NCBI GenBank assembly: GCA_038025085.1 | Contig: CM076146.1 | Span: forward strand, 12,400,001-12,464,000 | Direction: 5' to 3' | DNA: 64,000 nucleotides | DNA from: Tetragonia tetragonoides | Taxonomy: Eukaryota > Streptophyta > Magnoliopsida > Caryophyllales > Aizoaceae | Part shown: positions 11,050 through 23,190 of the stretch, piece by piece | Layout of the letters: each line of letters opens with the position of its first letter | Position numbering within the stretch: position 1 is the stretch's first letter | Notes under the pieces: model-generated | Databases searched by the model: none | What the model saw: only the letters and a program-made list of their open reading frames with translations | What the model was told of the DNA's origin: nothing | Program-made: the position numbers and the translations under genes

Positions 11050-11229
11050 TTTGGTCTTTGCCAAGGGTATTCACCGTCGATCACAATTACTAATCCTCTC
11101 GCTCCAACTGTCAGCGCACTAAGCGGTAGGGGGCTAGCCAAGGGATTTTTTCCATTCGCAAGAGTTGAGATTCGAACCCCCAACCACTTGTTTAAGGAAT
11201 AAAGTGCTGAACCACTACACCAACCCATC
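11025..11229 (-). mobile_element. tRNA-derived SINE with 28-nt A tail
   Basis: On the minus strand it starts GATGGGTTGG at 11229. It has an A box within TGGTGTAGTGG (11212-11222) and a B box GGTTCGAATC (11169-11178). It ends in a 28-nt A run (T run at 11025-11052 on the plus strand). Order and spacing fit a Pol III promoter followed by a SINE body. The target duplication is not clear. A short ORF here is incidental. Confidence 0.8.
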
Positions 11230-11459
11230 TTGATTACCTAAATATGATTTTAAGACCCAAAGTTTGACATAAAACGGTAATTTATTAGGACCTCATGTTT
11301 GAAAAAGCGCAAAAAAGGACATGTGACTGTCTAGAGGAGGTAAGAGGTAAAAAGGCACGGATATGGGACTTAACCAGGAAGAAAGACGAGATTCCCTTAT
11401 TTAAATGGCCATATTTAAAAACAAAGAAATTTTAATTTTTTATTTTGCTGCTCTCAGAT

Positions 11460-11995
11460 TTAGGGTATTATTTTTTAGGTTATATGAAGTTTGAATAATT
11501 TCACTTAGGTGACAGAATGTTTTGTAAATATTTTCACTTTTGTTTTAATAAATTTGTAAATAATTTCACTTAGCTGATAGTTGATGGCGGATGTTAACTT
11601 CCATTAAATTCTGCTAATGTTTAAAGGGTGATGACCCTTGATAACATTGATTAATGTTGATTAGCGTCTTGAAATATGACCCGCAATGAATGAAACGGAT
11701 CAAACGGCCAGACTAACGCATTCAAAAAATCCCCAAGTAATATAGGTTTCCTCAAGTAATAGGTTAGTCTGGACGTTTGATCCATTTCGTTTGTTGGGGA
11801 TCATTTTTTAGTATGTCGATCAATATTAATCAAGGTCATAAAGAGTTATTACCCTTTAGACGTTAGCAGAATTTAACGGAAGTTAACCTCCGTCATCAAC
11901 TGTCACCTAAATTAAATTTTTTATAAAATATTGTGTCAACTAAGTGAAATTATTCAAACCTCAGAACACCTAAGTGAAATTTTTCCTAAAAACAA
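11460..11995. repeat. imperfect long inverted repeat (fold-back)
   Basis: The left arm (about 11470-11718) and right arm (about 11766-11990) are reverse complements at roughly 80 percent by eye. Both carry AATAATTTCACTTAG, GTTAACTTCC, AATTCTGCTAA and CAGACTAAC. The loop is about 45 bp. No ORF. It is probably an old fold-back or MULE-type DNA element. Confidence 0.65.
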
Positions 11996-12029
11996 AGGAA
12001 AATTTTCATTTAGGTGCACGGAGGTTTCG

Positions 12030-12240
12030 CGTATTATTTTTTAGGTTATATGTGGTTTGAATAATTTACTTAGCTGACACAAGGTTTTGTAAATAATTTC
12101 ACATATGTGGCAGATGATGACAAAAGTTAACTTCTATTATCTTTTGCTGACGTGTGAAGGGCGATTATCCTTGATTACCCCAATTAACATTGATCAACGT
12201 ATTAAAATTTAATTTTAAATTATTATTTTTTTAAATCTCA
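12030..12240 (+). repeat. third partial arm of the fold-back repeat
   Basis: TTAGGTTATATG, AATAATTTACTTAGCTGACA and GTTAACTTCTATTAT, then GATTATCCTTGATTA, follow the order of the left arm at 11470-11700 in the same orientation. Either a second degraded element or a duplicated arm. 12241-12489 holds nothing recognisable. Confidence 0.55.
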
Positions 12241-13768
12241 GAAAACCAAAATGGAATTTTTCCAAAAAACAAACCATGCATACTTTCTTTTCCCCTGTGG
12301 TCCATAAAAAAAGGGCGTGACTTTGGGAACGCTTGACATCACCGGTAAAAGGAAGAAGAAGACAGTCCTTCATCAGCAGAGATCTCTCAGGGACATTTAT
12401 TATCACACCAACCCAGAATAAGCCATCATGCAAGATACTTCCAACACTATAGTAGATAATTTATCGCTTTTATAAGGTCCAAAGTCTCTCTTGACCATGA
12501 CCAAGAAACCCTTGCCACCACCGAAACCCCCCGATCCCCTGATTTTTCCGACCACCGCTCTCACAACCGACAAGCTCGACACTGCACCCAACCATAGTCA
12601 CCCCTCACAATTCAATTGCAGGTTCTGTTTTGTCTTCTATGCACTCAAAGATATTTTCTTTGGCCTTTTTTTGTCAAGCTAATTCCATTATCAAAAGGTC
12701 TGTTTGTTCCAGTCCAAGAAACAATCGACAAAACAAGTTCAAACCCCTGTCTAATCTTATTAGCTGTCATTTTCTAACAAAGGTCTTTTGCCCCAATTTT
12801 CGATATGGCATAATTCCTCTGATTTGGAATTTCTTGTCATGCAAACACCACAATTTTCCTTGTCAATATAAGTACATACATAGATCTGGTCGAGAGATGA
12901 TTTGGCATGGAGTCTCCTTGACAAATAGATTATTCCCCATAGATCTCACAGAACAATTATAGGGGTATTTCATCAATTGGCGAATTGGGTGCGGTTCTAG
13001 GGTTTCCACTTTATTTAATTACCCAATTTCAGCTTGTGTTTCTAAAAGATTGACAATTGGTACTAATCCTATGGTATCCAAAGAATGTTGTACGGATGCC
13101 GAAGAGTGCGGTGGATTTTGGCTCCTACCAGCTCCTCGTATCTCAGTTAAGATATGTTTCTTTACCAACCTCAATCTCCTTGTTTGGTTTATGTCTTGCA
13201 AGTTTATAGCTTTGATTTGGATTTTACTGGTAGCCATTTGTCAAATTATGTCAGCCATGCTCCAATGTCATTTGGATTTTTTCAACAAACTTGCACTTTT
13301 AGCGAACAATTTCAGCTTTATGATTTCAAGCACATTTTACTGTAGCATAACCAATTGCCGGACACGTCCTCTAACTAGCGTATAACTCGCCTCGTGTCAA
13401 GTTTTGCTAAAATTGTTAATGCTACCTTTTCATTGTAATTCCTTCAAGTCTCAATGCACAATTGACATGCACTTATCTATGGCCAATAGTAATATGTTTT
13501 TTAGCTACTTTAAAATTTTGATGACACATAAGCAAACTCATGCACTCTTACAAACTGAGATTCATCTCATGTGTATAATGCTGTCAGAGCCTTGCTATAG
13601 AAAATATTAGACACGTTGAAATTAACTTGCTGTAATCTATGGTTTCTTATTGCATTTATGTTTGCTGATCAAGGCTATATAAATGTATCCATTGTACTTT
13701 TGATAATCCATCCTCAAGCATTGTATCTTACTTTTCCTGCTTGTTTCTGTATACTTAATCCTTTGGCT

Positions 13769-15336
13769 ATGTCTTCTGGTTCTACTGCCCCCAAAACTCC
13801 TCTCCCTACTGAAAATGCCCCTCATATCTCAACCCATTCAGATTCCATTAGTACTGATAATGCCCAACCTCCAGCCATCAACCCTGAATATAGATGCTAT
13901 AATCGAACTGGAGGCAACTCAGGTTTCACAGCAGCCCTGCCCACTCAACTTACTCTGACTCCGTCCGGTTCGGAATGGGAAATCACTCGATCAGCATGAC
14001 ACTATTAATCCCAGTGGCGGCCCTGGACATGGCCATAACAGTGTTGTCAACATCGTTCCTGATTATAATCCCGTAGAAGGGAATGCTGGCAAGGAGTCCG
14101 CTCCCTCAGCTACAACCTCAACTCACCCTCTCCAAGCTCTGATGACAGAGTTCAAATCTATCTACCTCATTGGTAAGATTTGGGGGGATGAAATTTCTCT
14201 CACATCTATTTCTAGTAAGCTTAAAAAAGATTAGAAGTATTTCAAAGGTGAAGTCTCTTTTCACCATATGGGTAATAAATGGATCTTAGCTAAATTTGCA
14301 AATGTTGAGGTCTGTCTTTACGTGTGGAATAATAGGCCTTGGTTTGGACAAGGCCTAAACTTTGACCTTCTTCCCTTTGACCCCTTTTTTGCTCCGTTTG
14401 ATACGGAAATCACTAGGGTTGACCAATGGATTAAAATACGTTTCCTTCCTTGGGTTGTTTGGGAACAAGACTGGCTGAACAACCTTTTTTCCACCCTTGG
14501 ACCTCTAATAAGACTGGATGATCATACCCTCCTTAGGTCTAGCGTAGAATTTGCTAGAGTTTGTGTTAATATTGACATCTCCAAGCCCCTTCCGGGGGGG
14601 CATTATGGTTGAATATCAGGGTTTTAAACGTGAATTTTGCTTAGAATATGAGGGTCTGCATGAAATTTGTGCGCTGTGTGGTGATACTGAGCATGATCTA
14701 AACAATTGCCCAAGTAAACCTAAACCTACTGTCTTTGAGGTTATTAACCTAAGATTTGGACGAAGCAAGCCCTTTAAGGAGCAGGATCAGTCTCCTCTAT
14801 TGCAGACTACTGGTCCTACGGATAATGAGAATCCTTCCTTAAGTAATAAATGGGTAACAGTTTGACCTAAAAGAAAATCTCGAAATACGGCTAATGTTAG
14901 GAATAGAGGACAAGTTGCCCCTCCTGGCAGCTCTTCCTCTGAGGCGAGGCCTACTCCCCTGTCTTCCCATCACGATCAGACCCCTCAGCTTGTTATTGAA
15001 TCCTTCTCTAATAGGTTTCAACCTCTCATGAATCCCCCTCCTGAGAAAGACCTTACTATTACTTAGTTTATTGCGGATACAATACTCCATCATGATGCTA
15101 ATATCGACACTCTTAAGCCTATTTCTCCCATCTCAAACTCTGACGAGCATCTTGGGGATGGCAAAGAGGACTTTCATCTGTGGTGTTCAGAAAATCTCAA
15201 TGCTATTGAAGATGAGTATGGTCACGACTTCCTTGATGTCGATGACTTTGACCGCATGTCTGAATCTACTGATTTACCCAAACGTCGCAAAATAGATGAA
15301 CCTTTGGACTCCGCCTCTTCTAAATCGCCTAAATGA
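13769..15336 (+). pseudogene. LINE ORF1, gag-like nucleic-acid-binding protein
   Basis: The product starts MSSGSTAPKTPLP. It continues through a DUF4283-like domain (GNKWILAKFANVEV...NNRPWF...TRVDQWIKIRFLPW, about 14268-14560) to a CCHC knuckle, CALCGDTEHDLNNC (about 14670-14712). The C-terminus is basic and acidic and ends KSPK at 15333. In plant L1 elements this protein coats the LINE RNA. Frame changes near 13990 and 14600 and stops at about 14232 (TAG), 14863 (TGA) and 15064 (TAG) break it. These stops fit single base changes from TGG, CGA and CAG. It is separated from ORF2 by about 1 kb. Confidence 0.75.
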
Positions 15337-16348
15337 TGATTATCGTTTGTATCTCGTACTCTTACATACCTATGCAGCCACTGATTTCCTTGTCATATTT
15401 TAGCTTTTGCTTACGTTCGGTTTGGTTTTCTTGTTGTCTGTTTATGTCTCTTCTCTATAGGGACAATGTTAGTTCTAGCCCTCCTCGGCCTGTTTGTTGT
15501 CTACTATGCTGGGCAACGTCACTGAATACACCCTTCTCCCCCGTCTTAGGTTCCAGCGGTCCTTTAGACACCAAGGACAGTGGCTGGTGCGGGAGAAAGA
15601 CGACTCTGTATGAAATTGTGTGTTATATATGTATTAAGCTAGTTGTCTTGTATTATATGAGTCATGTACTTTGTTCCTCTACTTTTAAGTGTTATGTTTG
15701 GTGTATTTTTAAAGCCTGTATTATAATCTAGCTACTAGCAGCATCAAAAGCTTTTTATGTATCCATTATCCAGTTATCCGTAATAATAATATGTGTCCAA
15801 GAGTGTTGTTTTTTAAGACTTCTGTTTATTTTACAAACAATACACTTTGTTATACAGACAAACCTCCACAATATGTACATCTTGCTTATAGTTTGTTCAT
15901 CAGTGAGGCAAGCATGCTCTGTATAGGGCAAGTACTTCAGCCATCATTTGTTTACTGTTTAAGGGACTCTACCATAGTAGCATTCAGCTTCCTTTTGGAC
16001 ACAATTTTGGAGGTACAAATAACAAATATTATTAACAGGGTTATTTTTTTCGATCTTTGCTGTCATCTGCTTCCTAGTCCAGTGTTCAATTCACTACACA
16101 TGATTATAGCTAGAGACTCTCTACAAAACTTTTTTAAAGCTTTCTCTGTTTGCTTATTTGACATAAGTTCTTTTTTCTTAGTACATTACACATTGTACTT
16201 TTCATGGTTCTACACTGCATGGCGAGTCATCTCTGGATCGGAGTTTTTACTCCTCGATCTTTTTTAGACACTCACCATATTTTCTCGGAAATATGGTTGA
16301 TGCCATTTATGGATTTTGTATGGACAATCTCTTTTTATTCATTATTTT
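15337..16348 (+). other. LINE inter-ORF spacer
   Basis: T-rich sequence of about 1 kb between ORF1 and ORF2. ORFs in it have no recognisable domain and read as runs of Phe/Leu/Tyr/Cys, typical of T-rich noncoding DNA. This is longer than the 4-nt ORF1/ORF2 overlap in the LINE at 42071-58459. Confidence 0.55.
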
Positions 16349-19300
16349 ATGAATATTCTTACATGGAATATTCGTGGGGTAAAAAAGCCCCAAGCAATTA
16401 CAGAACTACATTTTCTTATTCGAAAAAATATGCCTGACATTGTTATTTTGTTAGAAACCTTAATCTCTCATGCAACTAGCACTCAATTATCATGACAATT
16501 TCCGTTTGAAAAAAAAAATTCATTGATCCAGTTAACCATTCTGGAGGATTTGGGTTGGCTGGAATGAAACAAATATCCAAGTCTCAGATATAACAGCCAA
16601 TGATCGTATTGTGAGATTAGAAATTTTGAATACAAAAAACAATAGCTCTCAGTGTATTTTGGGTACTTATGCACCAGCTCAAGAACTTGACAAAAATGCT
16701 TATTGGCAGGTTTTAGACAATATTCTATCCACCTCAACCTTTTCTACGTGCATTATAGGAGATTTAAATGAACTTTACCAACTTAATGAAAAATTGGGTG
16801 GTACCCCAATTAATATTCAGCGAACCTCTCGTCTGACAAATTTCTGTTCGCAACATAACCTATTACATGTTCCTCACATTGGATCGCTTTTTACGTGGCA
16901 AGGGTCTTATCGACGAACTTGGATTTATGAACGACTAGATCGGGCCTTATGTCAACAATCTTGGTTAAGCCTCAATCCAAATGCAACATTGCTCAATGGA
17001 TATTTTACTTGTTCAGATCATGCACCAATCCTTTTAGATACAAATTCGCAACATCCTAATAGTTAGCGGTCTTTCCGTTACAATAAAATATGGAGTAATC
17101 ATTTAGACACTACTCAGATTGTTTGCAAACATTGAAATAATTATATCCAAGGATCAAGATTCTTCAGAATCACCAGAAAATTAAAATTCATTAGACTCGA
17201 ACTTAAGTCTTGGTGTCAAAAACATTTTGGAAATAATTATTCTAAACTTGATCAAAATTTAGACAAACTACAATCTATTCAAAACCAGTTAGAACAACAG
17301 CCAGATAATCTGCGGCTTTTAGAAATACAAAATAGACTACTTTACCAACGCGAAAAGCTTCATTTATTTGGCCAAAAGTATTGGGGCAAAAACACTCGGA
17401 AAAAATGGTTAACACTAGGAGACAATAGCTCACGATTTTTTCAATTCCAACACCACGCAAAACGTAAGAAAAATATTATTTTCCGAATTCAGGACCCCAG
17501 TGGTACTTGGATTGATGATAAAAATATGATTAATAACTGCTTTATCTCTGAATATCAACAACGATTCACTTCCTCGCATCGACAAGCTACGGACTTAGAT
17601 ATTACTGATTTACAAAAATGCATTTCAAACGACGATAATAATGCTTTGACCTCACCTGTTTTCAAAGAGGAAATTAAACAAGCCGTATTTGAAATGAATC
17701 CTCTAAAATCACTAGGGCCTGATGGCTTTGGAGCATCTTTCTACCAAGACCACTGGAATATTGTTGGACCTAATATAATTAAATCCATCCAATCGTTTTT
17801 TCATCATGGTAAAATTCTTAAAGAAATAAATCATACGTTTATAACTTTTATTCCCGAAAATGACAATCCCACATCTCCGAACCACTTCCGCCCAATTAGT
17901 TTATGTAATTCAATCTACAAAATCATTACAAAAATTTTAGTTAACCGCCTTCGACCTCTGCTACCTAACTTAATTAGCCCGTTTCAAGGAGCATTTGTTC
18001 CCAATAAATCTATTCATGGCAATATCTTAATCAGCCAAGAAATTATGCACCATTTTAGAAAAACCAAAGCCAAAGAAGGATGGTTAGCCATGAAACTAGA
18101 TATGGAAAAAGCTTATGATCGAATTGAATGGAATTTTCTTTTTGCAACCCTTAAGCAATTAGGTTTCAATGAAAAGTGGATAACTTGGATAAAACAATGT
18201 GTTACCACCGTCAGCTATTCACTTCTCATTAATGACTCGCCATGCGGATTTATCACTCTGACTCGAGGTCTTCGTCAGGGCGATCCTTTATCGCCGTACT
18301 TATTTATTATATGCATGAAAGTATTAACACAACGACTAATTAGAGCTTCTGAAGACAAACAAGGAATCGGAATCACAATTAGTCCAGGAGGACAGAAAGT
18401 ACCCTGCCTTCTTTTTGCAGACGATAGCCTCTTATTTTGTAGGAATAACAGACAGGTAACTTCTAAGTTAAAAAATATACTCGATCATTTTTCTGCACAA
18501 TCCGGCCAAGTCATCAATTTTCACAAGTCATCATTAATTTTTTCACGCAATACCATTGGCCACTAAAAACAAGTTGTGAATGCATTTTTTGACATTCCCC
18601 ATAAGGCCAGTTTGGGCAAGTATTTAGGGTGTTTCCTTCCAGAACAGCGAATCAATCATGTCACTTTCAAAAATCTAGTTGAAAAAACCCAAGCAAAACT
18701 AGAACCTTGGAAAGCAACTAATCTCACAAAGGCAGGTAAAACCGTCCTCATTCAGGCCCGTTTAGAGGCACTTCCCTCTCATGTTATGCAATGTTTCAAA
18801 ATTCCATCTCACACAGCAAATCTTCTAGATAAATTGCATCGAAAATTCTTTTGGCAAAGCTCGTCTAGTATTGGTCTACCCATGATAGCATGGGATAAAG
18901 TCTGTCAACCTAAATCTGCAGGGGGACTTGGCCTTCGCAAAATGGAAGCTGTCAACAAAGCCTTTTTAGCCAAACTGGGATGAAAATTTTTAACTGAGCA
19001 CAATAATATCTGGGTTGCTCTTATTCGTCATAAGTACCTACGAAAACATGGATTTTTCTCTCTCAAGAAAAAACACAATGATTCTTAGATCTGGAAACAA
19101 ATATTGAAACAACGGAGTATTTTACATCAAGGCATTCAATGGATAGTTGGTAATGGTAAAAACATTTATTTTTGGAAAGATAACTGAGTTTTTGATACGA
19201 ACCTCATTAATTACTTGGATTTAAATCCGCTTGACATTTCCAATATCGATAGTAAAGTCAGTGACTTTATAAATGCTGATAAAAGATGGGATTATCAGAA

Positions 19301-20470
19301 ATTAGCACAAAATGTTCCTATCTCTGTAGATAATGCTATCAGAGGCATTCTGATTCCCTCTATTGAAGCCCCTGAGCATTACTGTTGGGGACCTGACTCT
19401 ACCGGGAATTTCAGTATCAAAACTACCACCTGGTTATGTCATGGACTTAATAAGGAAGCCTGTAAATCCTGGCCTCATAAGTGGATTTGCAAACTTAATA
19501 TTGCACTGAAACTACAATCTTTCTGTGGTAATTATTTCATGATGGTCTACCGACTCGCACTATAGATGATATTTGTCCTAGGTGTAACCAGGAGCCTGAG
19601 GATCTCTTCCACCTCCTCTCCACGTGTTCCGTCTCACAACAAATCTGGCAACAAGCTAGTAATTGTAGTTGGATTCCACATAAAGATCCTAACCTCCATA
19701 TCTTAGAATGGTGGACTGACCTTCGGACGAAGCATATGATAGATGAATTAAATAGAAGTATTTATCTAATTTGGTATATATGAAAAGCTCGAAATGAACT
19801 GATCTTCTAAAACATACAGCCAAATATCCAGAATGTTATTATCCGTGCACAATCCCTTTTCAAAGAGTGGGAAATTAGGGACCATCTCGACTCAGAATAT
19901 CAAATTTACTCAATCCCTGACATGCGCACGTCTGCTTCCCCTCGCCAGCCCGCAGTTGTCCAGGTTGCCTGGGAACCTCCGCCAATAAACTTTGCTAAAC
20001 TTAATTTCGATGGATCCAAAAATGATAATCGTTCAGGTGCAGGTTACGTAATCCAGGACTATGAAGGGAAATTAATAAAGGCTGGCAGCGAATTTCTTGG
20101 CTAAGCTCCAATACTTGTGGCGGAAGCTATGGCACTGCGAAATGGATTAATCCAAGTCATATCTTTAGGCATTAGTAATATTATTATTGAAGGTGATAAC
20201 AAAATTGTGTTGCAGGCACTCCAAGGTTATAGCAAAATTCCATGGATAATTTACAGCCTAATCTTGGATATAAGACATTTGCTTCAACAGATAGGCCATT
20301 ATCGCATTCAACATAAATTTCGAGAAGCGAATCGAGCAGCGGATTAGATGGCGAAACATGCGACAACTATTTCAGACAGTTCTTACTGGACTAATTATCC
20401 AACACTAGCATTTCGGAATATTTTACTTTCTGATGCGATGGGAATGGTCCTCGAGAGGAGGACCTCCTAA
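16349..20470 (+). pseudogene. LINE ORF2: endonuclease, reverse transcriptase, RNase H
   Basis: The protein nicks target DNA, copies LINE RNA at the nick and degrades the hybrid. It starts MNILTWNIRGV at 16349, an AP-endonuclease first motif. Later endonuclease motifs are IIGDLNEL, YERLDRAL and CSDHAPIL. Reverse transcriptase covers about 17526-18566, with HFRPISLCN, LDMEKAYDRIEW, GLRQGDPLSPYLF and the catalytic FADD (18414-18425). After SLGKYLGCF a zf-RVT-like region lies around 19215-19720. RNase H (19950-20345) keeps LNFDGS, VAEAMAL, EGDNKIV and NRAAD. Several frameshifts and stops (for example 16493, 18564, 18981 and 20102) make it inactive. The last stop is TAA at 20468-20470, then a short 3' UTR and A tail. 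Confidence 0.85.
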
Positions 20471-20505
20471 TCGTTTTTCTTCCTTACATTCAAAAAAAAA
20501 AAAAA

Positions 20506-21155
20506 TTATTATTATTTGTTTTTATCTTTTTGTTATTTTTTAGCTCATAAAATAAATGTTTTGATCGCTAAGAAACAATGCAGAAAAGGGTTTATTAATT
20601 TGAACTTTTGTAAGACAGAGGATTAATTGCAAGATTTATTGAAACTAAACATGATAAAAATCACTTAGGCTCCGTTTGGTTGGGGTGAAAACAATTTTTT
20701 TGAAAAACAGTTTTCCCATTTTCTGTTGTTTGGTTTACAATGAGAAGGAAAATAATTTTCAGGGTAAAAAGTATTTTCACATATATATGTGTAAATAGTT
20801 TTCAGGGAAAAAAACATGTTCCTTATTTTTTGGATCCTCAATAGATTTGTGTGTACAAGTTATGTGTGTGTGTATGATGATTATGGGGCCTATATTCTTG
20901 TTTGTCTAACTTGACTAGAGTGTTGTAAAAGACAAAACTGTATGACCTGAACAAAATGACTCAATTTGATGTATTGATACTATAACGCTTATTGTCTTGA
21001 TATGTCTTGTTGTACAGATCAGGAACAACGCCATGACCTTGTTCTTTCATCACTTGCTCATAGTCACACGCTGAAAATCCGAAAAAGCCACAAATATGAA
21101 ATCCTGAAAAATTCCCAATAAACTGAATGACTAAACCCAAAATAAAACCTGTATT
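20506..21155. other. LINE flank; possible MITE end, no gene
   Basis: Starts with ATT-type simple sequence after the LINE A tail. At 20669 GGCTCCGTTTGGTTGGGG resembles ends of common plant MITE/hAT elements, but I see no matching inverted end nearby. The rest is unassigned. Confidence 0.35.
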
Positions 21156-22554
21156 TAGGGATGATAATGGGGTGGGGCGGGGCTGGATATAGGTATAATC
21201 ATACCTATATTCACATGGCTACGGTCAATTCGTAATCCGCCCCATTCCCACCATGGTTAAGATTTTCAAAACCATCTCCGCCTCCCTGGGTATGAAATGA
21301 GAATTACATTCGCCCTAATTACCCAGCGGGTATCCATATCCACCTAATACCAGCCCCAAACCCACCTGGTACCTACCTTAAACCTACATGGCAACCGAAT
21401 AAAGCAATTACAATATATTTAACAAACAAGCTAAGTAAACGTGCAAATTATGTCATTATTACAAACAACATAATTAAAATATATTTGAACGAATTGAACA
21501 ACTTGTGTCAATAGAAATTATATTTAGAATTTTAACACTTTTTTTTTTATTTTTAGGTGGGTATGAGGCAAGTATCCAATTAGGGAACAACAAAAGTCAT
21601 CCCCGCAACGGTTTTGTTTTTCAAAATTATCCCTCCCATCCCGCCTAACGCTACCCTATTGCATCCCTCCCCCCCCCCCCCAATTAGGGCGGATGAGGGA
21701 CGGAACTTACGTGTATCCGATGTTTTGAAAACCGGACCGGAAATCGAATCGAATGACCGAGAGGTTCGATGGTTCAACTGATTCGATCGGTTCAACCGGT
21801 CTCAAAAACTGATGACATCATAATTAATTTTAAATTTTAAAAAATACACAAAATCAGCAAAATTTGCGAAAAATCCAGCAAAAATAGGGAATGTTCTTGG
21901 AAAATAAATTGTGCCTACTAGACTTGAGTTGGGCTTTGTTTAATAACTGAACGTGGGTTTAAGACTTTGGGAGGAGCAAACACAATGGCCCCACACACAC
22001 ACACACATGCCGTCATCAGTTTTCTTTTACTAATCTGTAATCTCACGCCATCAGTTTTCCTCAACTATTCCCCTTCTCATATTTTCATTTTCATCTATAT
22101 TCCCCTCTTCATTAGCCTTCCTCCTCTTTTGGGACTCATTTTCTCTCTCCTCGACATCCAAAACCCCCTTATTTCCTCACCATTACTCAACTCAACAATC
22201 AAGACCAGTTTCTTTCTCTCTTTCTTCTCCTTGATTCCGTTTTATCTCTCATAGGACACATTACAACCGTTAAGAAAGTGAAATGGGGGCTGAAAGGCTA
22301 GGGTAGAAGGTGGATTTAGTGGGAACCGTGGCAATCTTTTTTGAGGAAAAGCTTGAGATTCGAAACGAATAAAACCGTTCCTCAACCGGCGATTGAGCGG
22401 TTTCTTCCCGGTTTGCGGTTAACCGGCCGGGTTTAACCATGGCGGTTCATTTGAGCTATTTAAACCGGATGACCAACCAGTTTCCGGTTCAATCGGCGAA
22501 CCGGCCGGTCCGATTTTGAAAACATTATCTATATCTACCCCACTGCCATCCCTA
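21156..22554. mobile_element. hAT-like terminal-inverted-repeat element
   Basis: The left end TAGGGATGATAATGGGGT and the inverted right end TAGGGATGGCAGTGGGGT form imperfect terminal inverted repeats like those of Ac/hAT elements. The 8-bp flanks CCTGTATT and CTGGTACT match at 5 of 8 positions, so the target duplication is decayed or absent. No transposase. The 95-aa ORF at 21967 looks like T/C-rich noncoding sequence. Confidence 0.5.
21721..22524. mobile_element. inner inverted-repeat element nested in the hAT-like element
   Basis: TGTTTTGAAAACCGGACCGG at the left pairs with inverted TGTTTTCAAAATCGGACCGG at the right (2 mismatches). Both subterminal regions are full of GGTTCAA/AACCGG motifs. 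About 800 bp, no coding domain. Superfamily uncertain. Confidence 0.55.
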
Positions 22555-22706
22555 CTGGTACTCCTGTGGGCCGACTAACACCTCTATTAAAATATATATA
22601 GCAAAAAAAGGTATTATGCACATTTGACAATACTCAAACCTTATTATAGTATTCACATACAGGCTTAGGAGCGGTGCCACTACTTATCTATATCATATAT
22701 TTAAAC

Positions 22707-22756
22707 ATGCACTACCTAAGTGCTTATGCACTACCTAAGTGCCTATGCACTACACA
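22707..22756. repeat. 19-bp tandem repeat, about 2.6 copies
   Basis: ATGCACTACCTAAGTGCTT recurs head to tail with one or two changes. Confidence 0.7.
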
Positions 22757-22898
22757 CTGTGACACAAACGACACACATTTTTATACATAGTTCTATACAT
22801 GTACACACAGGTACACAACTGTAAATAACTTTATTCATGTACATAGGCCGATCACGAAACCAGAACGCAGTTGATCGATCGAGCACACCGTGTGGTCA

Positions 22899-23190
22899 CT
22901 AAGATGCCGGTGGTCGAGGGCGAGGATCTTGATTACAAGACCAAGGAGCAAAGATGCCGGTAGTTGATACATTGCACGAGGGGAGGAGCAATGGCTGGTA
23001 CAAAACGGGCGTAAATGCAACTTGAGCTTGAGGCATTAGCTGAGCTTGTTGAGTACCAAAGCCACTCGGTTGAGGGACCATCAATGCATTATTATATGCA
23101 TAACTAGAAGACCCCGATGATCGTGTTTGAAGCGAACTCATCATCATTGCATGCTGGTTTGTTCCACTTGTTCTTGACATCAGCAACTAC
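22899..23190 (-). CDS. unidentified exon-like frame (Met/Gln/Ser-rich C-terminus)
   Basis: A minus-strand frame of about 95 codons ends in a TGA. It starts just after a possible splice acceptor (ACATATGTAG at 23190). Composition is protein-like, with MSRTSGTNQHAMMMSSLQ, YAYNNALMVPQPSGFGTQ and repeated Gln/Pro/Met, as in disordered C-termini of plant proteins. I do not recognise the family. No upstream exon is evident within 1 kb. It could be the last exon of a gene, a captured gene fragment or chance. Confidence 0.3.

Larger units (their letters stand above)
12490..20505 (+). mobile_element. L1-type plant LINE with RNase H domain, decayed
   Basis: ORF1 with a CCHC knuckle, ORF2 with endonuclease, reverse transcriptase, zf-RVT-like region and RNase H, and a terminal A tail (20492-20505) occur in LINE order. 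The 5' end is uncertain. A short frame at 12497 (MTKKPLPPPKPPDP) may be a leader peptide or an earlier ORF1 start. 12690-13768 is T-rich with no domain I can name. I did not find a convincing target duplication; the 3' flank is simple ATT sequence. Confidence 0.85.

Noticed and set aside
11011..11228. ORFs on both strands across the SINE
   Set aside because: Explained by the SINE body and its A tail.
15333..16437. Several hydrophobic ORFs that look like membrane proteins
   Set aside because: T-rich inter-ORF spacer of the LINE; no charged loops, no conserved motif.
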